A DNA stretch of 64,000 nucleotides. Origin: Streptomyces sp. CB02366 (GTDB taxonomy: Bacteria; Actinomycetota; Actinomycetes; Streptomycetales; Streptomycetaceae). Below are positions 1 to 7,211 of the stretch, one piece after another. How positions within the stretch are numbered: the first letter of the stretch is position 1; each line of letters starts with the position of its first letter. Below the pieces are notes generated by a model that saw only the letters and a program-made list of their open reading frames with translations, had not been told where the DNA came from and searched no databases. The stretch is taken from contig NZ_LIVT01000002.1 of the NCBI RefSeq assembly GCF_001905905.1, forward strand, positions 592,596-656,595, in the 5' to 3' direction. Position numbers and translations under genes: made by a program.

Positions 1-237
1 TCCGCTGGAGACGACGGCGCGGCCCTTCTGGTGCACGTCCATCATGAGCCGGTGGGCCTTGTCCTTCGAGTAGCCGAAGTAGGCCTGGAAGACATAGGTC
101 ACATAGCTCATGAGATTGACCGGGTCGTTGTGGACGAGCGTCACCCACGGGACGTCCGGCTCGGGGACCACGAAGGTCTCCTCGGCGGAATCAGGTCGTT
201 CGATCTCCAGCGGAGTAGCAACGCTCACCTGTCCCAT
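1..237 (-). CDS. clpS: ATP-dependent Clp protease adaptor ClpS, N-terminal part (cut by window edge)
   Basis: The first 79 codons of a reverse-strand gene begin [15 protein letters not shown] and continue with [20 protein letters not shown], the ClpS core motif (HNDxxNxxxYV). The stretch [19 protein letters not shown], also typical of ClpS, follows. ClpS binds the N-domain of ClpA/ClpC and delivers N-degron substrates. The roughly 27-residue variable N-terminus before the core is normal for actinobacteria. The gene runs off the left edge, so the C-terminal third is not visible. It is divergent from pncB, with 79 bp between the two starts. The family call is firm. Confidence 0.93.
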   Translation of the reverse strand, partial: MGQVSVATPLEIERPDSAEETFVVPEPDVPWVTLVHNDPVNLMSYVTYVFQAYFGYSKDKAHRLMMDVHQKGRAVVSSG

Positions 238-316
238 GCTGCCACCCGGGCGGCCCCGGCGCACAAACGGACCCCACATCTCGTCACTCTGACGAATAGG
301 GGGTAGCATCCCAGCC

Positions 317-1645
317 ATGAACACAGCGGACCTCGGGCGACGGGTCGGCGTTCCGTCGACCGCGCTCTTCACCGACCAGTACGAGCTGACCATGGTGCAG
401 GCGGCCCTCCGGGCCGGCACCGCCGACCGGCACTCCGTCTTCGAGGCGTTCACCCGCCGACTGCCCGAGGGGCGCCGCTACGGCGTCGTCGCGGGGACCG
501 GCCGGGTGCTGGACGCGGTGGAGAACTTCCACTTCGACGACGAGATGATCGGCTTCCTGCGCCAGCAGGAGATCGTGGACGAGCCGACCCTCGAATGGCT
601 GGCCGGCTACCGCTTCAGCGGCGACGTCTGGGGCTACCCGGAGGGGGAGGTCTACTTCCCCGGCTCCCCGATCCTGCGGGTGGAGGGCACCTTCGCCGAG
701 TGCGTGCTGTTGGAGACGGTGATCCTCTCCATCCTCAACCACGACTCCGCCATCGCCGCGGCCGCCTCGCGGATGTCGGCCGCCGCCGGGGGCCGCCGGC
801 TCATCGAGATGGGCGCCCGCCGCACCCACGAGCTGTCGGCGGTCGCCTCGGCCCGCGCGGCGTACGTCGGCGGCTTCGACGCCACCTCCGACCTGGCGGC
901 CGGCTTCCGCTGGGCGATCCCGACCGTCGGCACCAGCGCGCACGCCTTCACCCTGCTGCACGACACCGAGCGCGACGCGTTCCGGGCGCAGGTGGACTCG
1001 CTGGGCCGGGGCACGACGCTGCTGGTCGACACGTACGACGTGACCGAAGCGGTCCGGGCGGCCGTCGAGATCGCGGGCCCCGAGCTGGGCGCCGTACGGA
1101 TCGACTCCGGGGACCTGCTCCTGGTCGCGCACCGGGTGCGCCAGCAGCTCGACGAGCTGGGGGCGACCAACACCAAGATCGTGGTGACCTCGGACCTCGA
1201 CGAGTACGCCATCGCCTCGCTGGCCGCCGCGCCGGTGGACGCGTACGGGGTCGGCACCCAGCTGGTCACCGGGAGCGGGCACCCCACCTGCTCGATGGTC
1301 TACAAGCTGGTGGCCCGCGCCGGTTCGGGGGAGCCGGACGCCCCGCTGGTCCCGGTGGCCAAGAAGTCGCTCGGCGCGAAGGCGTCGAAGGGCGGTCGCA
1401 AGTGGGCCGCTCGCCGGACCGACGAGCACGGCGTGGCCGAGGCCGAGGTGGTCGGCACCGGACCGGTCCCCGAGGCGCTGGCCGACCGGCAGCTGCTGGT
1501 GGAGCTGGTGCGGGACGGCGAGGTGGTCGCCCGGGAGCCGCTGGACGCGGTCCGGGACCGGCACGTGGCCGCGCGGGCGACGCTGCCGATGTCGGCGATC
1601 CAGCTGTCGCGGGGCGAGGCGGTGATCCCGACCGAGTACGTCTGA
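317..1645 (+). CDS. pncB: Nicotinate phosphoribosyltransferase
   Basis: This cytoplasmic enzyme of NAD salvage makes nicotinate mononucleotide from nicotinate, PRPP and ATP. The 442-residue length fits the family. The N-terminus [14 protein letters not shown] (about residues 18-31) is the standard NAPRTase opening. The GTSAHAF segment holds His209, the expected position of the transiently phosphorylated histidine. RIDSGDL and VVTSDLDEY belong to the PRPP/phosphate-binding barrel. The ATG lies just after a gggggtag stretch. The gene precedes pncA on the same strand by 344 bp, so nicotinamide deamidation and nicotinate ribosylation are encoded side by side. It is divergent from clpS. Confidence 0.95.
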   Translation: MNTADLGRRVGVPSTALFTDQYELTMVQAALRAGTADRHSVFEAFTRRLPEGRRYGVVAGTGRVLDAVENFHFDDEMIGFLRQQEIVDEPTLEWLAGYRFSGDVWGYPEGEVYFPGSPILRVEGTFAECVLLETVILSILNHDSAIAAAASRMSAAAGGRRLIEMGARRTHELSAVASARAAYVGGFDATSDLAAGFRWAIPTVGTSAHAFTLLHDTERDAFRAQVDSLGRGTTLLVDTYDVTEAVRAAVEIAGPELGAVRIDSGDLLLVAHRVRQQLDELGATNTKIVVTSDLDEYAIASLAAAPVDAYGVGTQLVTGSGHPTCSMVYKLVARAGSGEPDAPLVPVAKKSLGAKASKGGRKWAARRTDEHGVAEAEVVGTGPVPEALADRQLLVELVRDGEVVAREPLDAVRDRHVAARATLPMSAIQLSRGEAVIPTEYV

Positions 1646-1811
1646 GACGGCCCGGGGCCGCCCTCCCAGTGCCCCGGGGCGGCTCGCCGCGGCCCCGGGA
1701 GGGCCCCGACCGCCACCGCCCGGCCCCGGCCGGAACACGGCCCGGGGGAGGACCGCCCGAACCGGCCGGGGCCGCGGTCCGGCCGGGCCGGGCGTCCGGA
1801 CCGGCCGGGCC

Positions 1812-1828
1812 CGAAACCGGCGGTTTCG
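1812..1828. promoter_or_regulatory. Inverted repeat upstream of pncA (possible operator)
   Basis: CGAAACC-GGC-GGTTTCG has perfect 7-bp arms around a 3-bp centre. It ends 9 bp before a candidate -35 element for pncA. No regulator is assigned; its position suggests control of NAD salvage. Confidence 0.4.
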
Positions 1829-1837
1829 CGGGCGGGC

Positions 1838-1865
1838 TTGATTGTGACGTTCCAGTGCCTAGGCT
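1838..1865 (+). promoter_or_regulatory. Putative pncA promoter
   Basis: TTGATT and TAGGCT are separated by 16 bp, a fair match to a Streptomyces housekeeping promoter. It lies about 125 bp upstream of the pncA ATG. This is pattern matching only. Confidence 0.35.
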
Positions 1866-1989
1866 CGAACCCTCGCACCATTGAACCCGCGCACCATCGG
1901 ACCCTCGGAACCCCGCAGCCCCCGGACACACCGCCCCACCCCCGCTCCCGCCCCCTCCCCGCACCCGCCCCCACCGAAGGACACCCGCC

Positions 1990-2580
1990 ATGCACCGCGC
2001 ATTGATCGTCGTGGACGTTCAGAACGACTTCTGCGAGGGCGGCAGCCTCGCGGTGGCGGGCGGCGCCGACGTCGCCGCCGCCATCACCGACCTGATCGGC
2101 GACGCCCAGCCCGCCTACCGCCACGTGGTGGCCACCCGCGACCACCACGTCGATCCGGGCGACCACTTCTCGGCCACCCCCGACTACGTGGACTCCTGGC
2201 CGGTGCACTGCGTCGCCGGTACGGAGGGCGTCGGCTTCCACCCGAACTTCGCGCCCGCCGTCGCCTCCGGGGCGATCGACACGGTCTTCGACAAGGGGGC
2301 GTACTCGGCCGCGTACAGCGGATTCGAGGGCGCCGACGAGAACGGCGCCGGCCTCGCCCAGTGGCTGCGCGACCGGGAGGTCACCGAGGTCGACGTGGTC
2401 GGCATCGCCACCGACCACTGCGTACGGGCCACCGCGCTGGACGCGGTCCGCGAGGGCTTCGTCACCCACGTGCTGCTCGACCTGACGGCGGGCGTCTCCG
2501 GGGACACCACCGAGCGGGCCCTGGCCGAGCTGCGGACGGCGGGCGTGAAGCTGACCGGCACGCCCGTCGTCGCCCCGTAG
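1990..2580 (+). CDS. pncA: Nicotinamidase, isochorismatase family
   Basis: The enzyme hydrolyses nicotinamide to nicotinate and ammonia, feeding PncB. At 196 residues it has the usual family length. The catalytic triad is visible as Asp9 (VVDVQNDF), Lys102 (FDKGAYS) and Cys144 (GIATDHCV). The metal site is built from Asp51, His53 (TRDHHVDPGDHF) and His73 (WPVHC). A cis-peptide segment precedes the catalytic Cys. The ATG follows a purine-rich gaaggacacccgcc ribosome-binding site. With pncB it forms an NAD-recycling pair. The same fold also hydrolyses pyrazinamide in related enzymes, but nicotinamide is the natural substrate. Confidence 0.94.
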   Translation: MHRALIVVDVQNDFCEGGSLAVAGGADVAAAITDLIGDAQPAYRHVVATRDHHVDPGDHFSATPDYVDSWPVHCVAGTEGVGFHPNFAPAVASGAIDTVFDKGAYSAAYSGFEGADENGAGLAQWLRDREVTEVDVVGIATDHCVRATALDAVREGFVTHVLLDLTAGVSGDTTERALAELRTAGVKLTGTPVVAP

Positions 2581-2634
2581 CCGCACGCCGTCGGCGGCCC
2601 CGCGCCCGTCCGGCCCCTCCGCCCCGCCCGGGCC

Positions 2635-3090
2635 CTACGCGGCCGGGCGGGCCGGTCCGGCGTACCCGGCGGGGCCCAGCAGCGCCCTGATCGGGCGCCA
2701 CAGCTCCTGGCACGACGACAGCGGCTGCGGCGAGGCGGACGCGGGGTGGGGCGGCGACGCCTGGCCCCCGGGGGAGCCGGGCCGGGCGACGGCCGGGGCC
2801 TCCTGCGGGACGGTCCGCCACAGCAGCCCGTCCGGGTGGTGCAGCACCGCCGTGACCTCGTCCGGCGTGGGCGGCCGGTCGTTGCCGCGCAGGTAGACCG
2901 CCCGCAGCCCCAGGTTGCGCAGCCTGGTCAGGGCGCGCGCCCGGTTCGCCGCGTGCACCAGCACCCGCACCGGGGCCCCGGGCCCCGTTCCCGTACCGCC
3001 GTGCGGGCCCGTGCCGTCGGCCGGTCTGGTGAGGGTCAGGGCGACCACCACCGTGCCGTTGGGCAACCTGCAGAAACCTCCGCCTGCCAT
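2635..3090 (-). CDS. Conserved hypothetical protein
   Basis: This 151-residue protein starts MAGGGFCRLPNGTVVVALTL. I chose this ATG because a ctcacgggggagcg ribosome-binding stretch lies just upstream and similarity-like composition begins here. An in-frame upstream extension of 18 codons is possible. The middle (RVLVHAANRARALTRLRNLGLRAVYLRGN) looks like an alpha/beta segment. The C-terminal third is Pro/Ser/Ala-rich and ends in LLGPAGYAGPARPAA. There is no signal peptide, membrane helix or recognised domain. It converges with pncA, leaving 54 bp between the stops. The function is unknown; it is plausibly a Streptomyces-restricted family. Confidence 0.65.
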   Translation of the reverse strand: MAGGGFCRLPNGTVVVALTLTRPADGTGPHGGTGTGPGAPVRVLVHAANRARALTRLRNLGLRAVYLRGNDRPPTPDEVTAVLHHPDGLLWRTVPQEAPAVARPGSPGGQASPPHPASASPQPLSSCQELWRPIRALLGPAGYAGPARPAA

Positions 3091-3152
3091 GCTCCGCGCT
3101 CCCCCGTGAGACATCGTGTCAATAAGGATGTGAACAAGACGCACCTAAACAC

Positions 3153-3188
3153 GATCGGCCGCCGCCCGCTAGGGGGCGACGGCCGATC
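3153..3188 (-). terminator. Terminator downstream of the M6 protease gene
   Basis: GATCGGCCG and CGGCCGATC flank CGCCC/GGGCG, giving a stem of about 14 bp with one mismatch and a 6-nt loop. It lies 27 bp past the protease stop codon. There is no U-tract, as is common in Streptomyces. Confidence 0.6.
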
Positions 3189-3214
3189 ATGGTGTGACCT
3201 GCGGTTTTACGTGA

Positions 3215-5617
3215 TCAGCGACCCGAGGGACCGACCAGCACGCTCATCGTGCGGCCATCGAGGGGCTCGTGGACGATGGAGATGCGGGTGTTCGTGTCAG
3301 GAACCTTGACACCGCCCGTGGGGTTCTCCTTGTACCAGTAGGTGCCCTTGCGGTCGTCGAAGACCGGGTTGCCCAGGCTGGGCTTGATGTACAGCGGAAC
3401 GTCCGCGTTGTGGAGCGTGAAGCCCTTGTTCGGGTACCAGCTGAACGGGGCGTCGAACGGCTGGATCTTGTTGCGCAGGAGCGAGCCGTCCTTCCACTTG
3501 AGCGGCTTGGCGTGCGCGTCGACCGGCAGGATCAGACCCTGGCCCGGGTGGACCGAGGTGTTGTTGTCCTTCTGGGAGGTGTCCCAGAACCAGACCAGCA
3601 GACCGTTCTGGTAGGCGTAGTGCTCGACCCAGTCCGGACGGGTGGTGGAGAAGCCGAAGTTGTACGGGCCGACCTTCAGCGTCTTGTCGTAGGAGACGTA
3701 CTGGCGGTTCTCCGCGATGTAGTACTGCGGGTAGTCCTGGGTGAAGGACTCGCCGATCCGCGAGAAGCCCTTGGCGGTCCAGCCGTTGTCGTCGCCCTCG
3801 GCGTTGTCCGAGAAGAGCGCCGCGCCGTCGGCGGTGACGGTGATGGCGTCGGCCGCGAAGCCCTTGCCGCCCGCGCCGCCGTCCGTCTGGTAGCGGAAGC
3901 GGAGGTCGATCTTCTTGCCCGCGTAGGCGTCCAGCGGGAAGGAGAGCTTCTTGTACGCGCCCGAGACGTCGGTCAGGGCCGGCTTGTCGCTGGCGTCGCG
4001 CGGGATGGCCCTGCCGTCGGCGGTGCCGTCGAGCGCGGTCCAGCTGGCGCCGCCGTTGTCGGACACCTCGGTGTAGAGGTAGTCGTAGTCGGCCTCGATG
4101 TCGTACCAGCCCGAAAGGTCCAGCACGGCCTTGGACTTGCCGGTGAGGTCGACCGAGCGGGTCAGGGTGTTCGACAGGTCGTCGCCCATGTCGCTCCACC
4201 ACTGCTTCGCGCCCTCGGCGGGCTTGACGACGGTGGTGGTGACGGCCTTCTTCGGCAGCTCGACGAGGAGCGCCTGCGGGTTCTCGGTGTTGTACTCCGA
4301 GACGCCCAGCTTGTGCAGCGAGGTCTTGCCGGCCTTGGCCGTGTCGTAGTCGAGCCAGCCCAGCTTGAGCTTGTCCCACGAGGTCATGTCGCCCGGCAGG
4401 TTGCCGATCTCGCCCTTGCCGGTGCCGAGCCAGGAGCCCGCCGACATCAGGGACCAGAAGCCGACCGAGTTCTCGCCGCCGCCGGAGGTGTCGTACAGGT
4501 CCGGCAGGCCGAGATCGTGGGCGTACTCGTGGGCGAAGACGCCCAGGCCGCCGTTCTCGGGCTGGACGGTGTAGTCGCCGACCCAGATGCCCGTGTCGCC
4601 GATCTGCGCGCCACCGGCCTTGTTGTCCGCGGGGCCGGTCGCACCGGCGTTGGTGCCGTACGCGTACCAGCGGTGCGCCCAGATGGCGTTGGCGCCCTCG
4701 GCGCCGCCGCCGGCCGACTCGTCCTCGCCGGCGTGGACCAGCTGGAAGTGGTCGATGTAGCCGTCGGGCTCGTTGAAGTTGCCGTCGCCGTCGAAGTCGT
4801 AGCGGTCCCACTGGTCGTACTCGGCCAGGTTCGCCTTGATCTCGGCGTCGGTGCGGCCCTGGGCCTTCTGGTCGGCGACCCAGGCGTTCACGCCGTCGCG
4901 GACCGCGTCCCACACGTTGGCGCAGTTGGACTGGCCGCAGTAGTTGGAGCCGTAACGGGCCTCGTTGTAGGGGACCTTGACCCAGTCGGAGACCTCGCCC
5001 TCGACCGAGTAGCGGCCCGAGGAGGTCTTCTCGTAGTAGGTCTTGAGCGAGTCGACGCCCTTGCCCTCGCCGAAGTAGAGCTCCTGGAAGTGCTCCTGGT
5101 TGTAGTCGGCCTTCCAGGCGGTGCTGTTGTCCTTCTTCGGGTCCGGCTTGGCGATCTTGTTGTGCGCCGGGCCGGGGGCGCCGCCGTACTTCTTCACGGG
5201 CGGCTTGGGGCCGTCGCCGTCCGGGTCGAACATCGTGGTGTCGTCGACCTGGTCGCCGAACTCCAGCAGGATGGTGAAGATCTTGTCGGTCTTCTCCCGG
5301 CCGAGCTCCACGTACTTCTTGTCGTCGAGCTTGACGACCTTGGAACCGCCGCGGTTCGCGACCTTCTTGTCCCCGGCGAGCACCTGCTCCAGCGCGGCCT
5401 CGCGCTGGGCGGCCTGCTGCTCGCTGAAGGGGCCCTCCAGGTTGTGCTCCACGTGCCCCTTGGCCGGCGCCGGGTCACGGCGGTCGACGCTGGAGACACC
5501 GGAACCCGATGATCCGTCATGCGCCTGGGCGGTGGCGAAGGTCGACGCCGTCGCGGCGGTCGCGGCCATGGCCACGACAACGGCGGCGGTGCGAAGCGCC
5601 CGTCTCTGATTGGTCAC
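3215..5617 (-). CDS. Secreted immune inhibitor A-type metalloprotease (peptidase M6)
   Basis: This is an 800-residue secreted zinc protease. Residues 1-31 form a signal peptide (MTNQRRALRTAAVVVAMAAT, then an Ala-rich stretch ending in ATAQA). A propeptide-like region spans about 40-150. The zinc motif HEYAHDLG gives His363, Glu364 and His367, followed by LPDLYD. Upstream, DFDGDGNFNEPDG (274-286) looks like a calcium loop. Residues from about 470 on form beta-rich modules (WYDIEADYDYLYTEVSDNGG; DAITVTADGA), as in the VEG/MAM-like C-terminus of InhA enzymes. The GTG start has GGGGAGG 10 nt upstream. It stands alone with its own promoter region and terminator. The likely role is degradation of extracellular protein. 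Confidence 0.9.
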   Translation of the reverse strand: MTNQRRALRTAAVVVAMAATAATASTFATAQAHDGSSGSGVSSVDRRDPAPAKGHVEHNLEGPFSEQQAAQREAALEQVLAGDKKVANRGGSKVVKLDDKKYVELGREKTDKIFTILLEFGDQVDDTTMFDPDGDGPKPPVKKYGGAPGPAHNKIAKPDPKKDNSTAWKADYNQEHFQELYFGEGKGVDSLKTYYEKTSSGRYSVEGEVSDWVKVPYNEARYGSNYCGQSNCANVWDAVRDGVNAWVADQKAQGRTDAEIKANLAEYDQWDRYDFDGDGNFNEPDGYIDHFQLVHAGEDESAGGGAEGANAIWAHRWYAYGTNAGATGPADNKAGGAQIGDTGIWVGDYTVQPENGGLGVFAHEYAHDLGLPDLYDTSGGGENSVGFWSLMSAGSWLGTGKGEIGNLPGDMTSWDKLKLGWLDYDTAKAGKTSLHKLGVSEYNTENPQALLVELPKKAVTTTVVKPAEGAKQWWSDMGDDLSNTLTRSVDLTGKSKAVLDLSGWYDIEADYDYLYTEVSDNGGASWTALDGTADGRAIPRDASDKPALTDVSGAYKKLSFPLDAYAGKKIDLRFRYQTDGGAGGKGFAADAITVTADGAALFSDNAEGDDNGWTAKGFSRIGESFTQDYPQYYIAENRQYVSYDKTLKVGPYNFGFSTTRPDWVEHYAYQNGLLVWFWDTSQKDNNTSVHPGQGLILPVDAHAKPLKWKDGSLLRNKIQPFDAPFSWYPNKGFTLHNADVPLYIKPSLGNPVFDDRKGTYWYKENPTGGVKVPDTNTRISIVHEPLDGRTMSVLVGPSGR

Positions 5618-5686
5618 TTGATGCAGTCCTCCCCGGGCGTGCGCGCTGCGGCCAGGGGGGTGTGAAAGGGGCCGCGCGCATCAACG

Positions 5687-5700
5687 CGTCACAAGTGACG
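5687..5700. promoter_or_regulatory. Inverted repeat 70-83 nt upstream of the protease start
   Basis: CGTCAC-AA-GTGACG is a perfect 14-bp palindrome-like element in the protease promoter region. It could be a repressor or activator site; the protein is unknown. Confidence 0.4.
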
Positions 5701-5738
5701 ACATTCGATCGGAGTTATGAGAGAAAAGACAGACCTTG

Positions 5739-5755
5739 ACTTGGACAGACCAAGT
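5739..5755. promoter_or_regulatory. Inverted repeat 122-138 nt upstream of the protease start
   Basis: ACTTGG-ACAGA-CCAAGT has perfect 6-bp arms and a 5-bp centre. An AGACC copy 16 bp away (5731-5735) repeats one half. It is a possible operator for the secreted protease. Confidence 0.4.
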
Positions 5756-6030
5756 GCACTATGCGGAGGGCGTTTCCGGTATGCGGACGGTATGGGAACG
5801 GTAAAGGAACGCCGGGCGTCCGGATCCGGCCGCCGGAACGCGTTCGACGGGCGCGCCCCACCGTCCGGTCGGTGAGAGACGTGACTCCGTGCGCCCCCTG
5901 TGCACCAGCACCGCGTGTCAGGCCGCGCTTACCACCGGTCCGGGGCGGGCACCCACCGTCGTAGGGTCGTTCGGCGCCCCCGATCGTGCCGATCGATCGC
6001 CCACCCGACGTCCCGAGGACGGAAACCGCC

Positions 6031-6333
6031 ATGCCGCGTCCGACTGCCGCACAGTTCGCCTACGGTTCGGCCACCGTCGTCGTCACGACGCTCGCCCTGC
6101 TGCTGCTGTCCCGCGCCCAGTCCGTCGTCGCCGTGGCCGCCGCCGGGGCGGTCGCGCTGGCCCTCGGACTCCTGGTGGCCCTGCGGCTGCCGCCCGCCCG
6201 CCCCCGAGCGGCCCAGACCGGACCCGCCGCGTCCGTTCCGGCCGCCGCCCGGACCCGTCACGCGCCGCGGTCCACCGGGGCTCGGGAGCGGGTTCCGGCG
6301 GGAGGCCCGTCGGCGCGGTCGGACAACCCTTAG
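6031..6333 (+). CDS. Small membrane protein of unknown function
   Basis: This is a 100-residue protein starting MPRPTAAQFAYGSATVV. The ATG is preceded by gaggacgg at normal spacing. Two hydrophobic helices are evident, at about residues 10-27 (VVVTTLALLLLS) and 31-51 (VVAVAAAGAVALALGLLVAL). A Pro/Arg/Ala-rich cytoplasmic-type tail follows. It converges with the RDD gene, with 56 bp between stops. I do not recognise a family. Codon bias at third positions is strongly GC, which supports coding. Confidence 0.6.
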   Translation: MPRPTAAQFAYGSATVVVTTLALLLLSRAQSVVAVAAAGAVALALGLLVALRLPPARPRAAQTGPAASVPAAARTRHAPRSTGARERVPAGGPSARSDNP

Positions 6334-6389
6334 GGTCTGCCGTCGAACCGCCGCCGAGCGGCGTCCGCCGCCCACGCGCGCGGTGTCCG

Positions 6390-7046
6390 TCAACGGACGG
6401 CGACGACGACCGTCTTGGCCGCCTTGTCCTGCAGCCCCTGCCGGTAGGGCTTGTCGGTGAACATCAGCACGATGTTGATCAGCCACCACAGGCAGGGGCA
6501 GCACAGGAGCGCCGGCGCCCACAGCACGACGGCCCGCATCAGCGCGGCCCCGGTGTCGGGCGCCCGGCCGTCGTTGAGCATCGCGACGCGCATCTTCAGC
6601 AGCCGCTTGCCCAGCGTGCGGCCGTCCTTGTGCGTGAAGTAGGTGTCGTAGGCGACGTACACCACCAGTCCGATGATCGACCACACCAGTTGCTGCCCGC
6701 CGTAACCGCTGGCGACCGCGTCCCCGAACCCGTCGTCGCCGTCCCCGTTGACGTCGACCGCCCCGCCCCAGGGCAGCGAGATCAGGTACAGCGGGATGGA
6801 GATGACGAGGAAGTCGATGAGCCGCGCCAGGATGCGCTTCCCCGGCTCCGCGAGCGGCGGCATCCCGGCCAGCGGATCGGGGGCCCCGAAGCCGCCGCCG
6901 CTGCCGTACGGATCGTTCGGCGGGGGCGGGGGCGGCGTGCCGCCGTACGGCTGACCGGAGGACGGCGGCGGGGGTTCCTGCGGCTTCTTGAGGAACGGAT
7001 CGTCGTCCTCGGGCGGCTGGCCGGGCGTCGGCTGGTCGTTGCTCAT
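6390..7046 (-). CDS. RDD-family membrane protein
   Basis: This 218-residue protein has a Pro/Gly-rich N-terminal segment (about residues 1-65, including PPPPPPNDPYGSGGG). An RDD domain follows, with KRILARLIDFLVISIPLYLI as the first helix carrying the R..D signature. A second helix is LVWSIIGLVVYVAYDTYF, and DGRTLGKRLLKMRV is the conserved inter-helix loop. A third helix lies near VVLWAPALLCCPCLWWLINI. RDD proteins are integral membrane proteins of mostly unknown role; some act as ion antiporters. A second, larger RDD gene lies immediately upstream on the same strand. The pair may be an old duplication whose N-terminal modules diverged. Confidence 0.85.
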   Translation of the reverse strand: MSNDQPTPGQPPEDDDPFLKKPQEPPPPSSGQPYGGTPPPPPPNDPYGSGGGFGAPDPLAGMPPLAEPGKRILARLIDFLVISIPLYLISLPWGGAVDVNGDGDDGFGDAVASGYGGQQLVWSIIGLVVYVAYDTYFTHKDGRTLGKRLLKMRVAMLNDGRAPDTGAALMRAVVLWAPALLCCPCLWWLINIVLMFTDKPYRQGLQDKAAKTVVVAVR

Positions 7047-7211
7047 GGGGGCAGTGCACCCCGCGCCCCAGGGGCCCGCAACGGCTCAGGCGCGTTCGGG
7101 GGACGCCTGGCGGCATACGGGTTCCGACCGGCATGTCGCCGCCCGTCCGGCCCGGTCCTCCGATAAACGGACGGAGGACTTCCGGTCGGCGGACGCCGGT
7201 ACGGAGGGGGT

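Larger units (their letters stand above)
1646..1989. other. Spacer between pncB and pncA
   Basis: No gene is seen in these 344 bp. The first part is extremely GC-rich with imperfect self-complementary runs and may terminate pncB transcripts. The second part holds a 17-bp inverted repeat and a plausible promoter for pncA, listed separately. A C-rich leader of about 120 bp follows before the pncA start. Confidence 0.6.
5618..6030. other. Upstream region of the M6 protease gene
   Basis: No gene is seen in these 413 bp. The 140 bp nearest the protease start contain two perfect inverted repeats, listed separately, and are noticeably more AT-rich than the surroundings. The remainder (about 5760-6030) leads into a small forward gene and shows no clear signal. 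Confidence 0.5.

Noticed and set aside
284..1738. Reverse open frame opposite pncB
   Set aside because: pncB on the forward strand has catalytic His209 and a normal family length. The reverse frame is compositional.
2746..3309. Forward open frame opposite the small hypothetical gene near 2.6-3.1 kb
   Set aside because: It lacks a ribosome-binding site and overlaps the protease terminator. The reverse frame has the better start and codon pattern.
3269..5512. 747-codon forward open frame opposite the M6 protease gene
   Set aside because: It is the antisense of a gene with clear signal peptide and zinc motif. The composition (Val/Gly/Arg/Leu monotony) is that of a complement frame in high-GC DNA.
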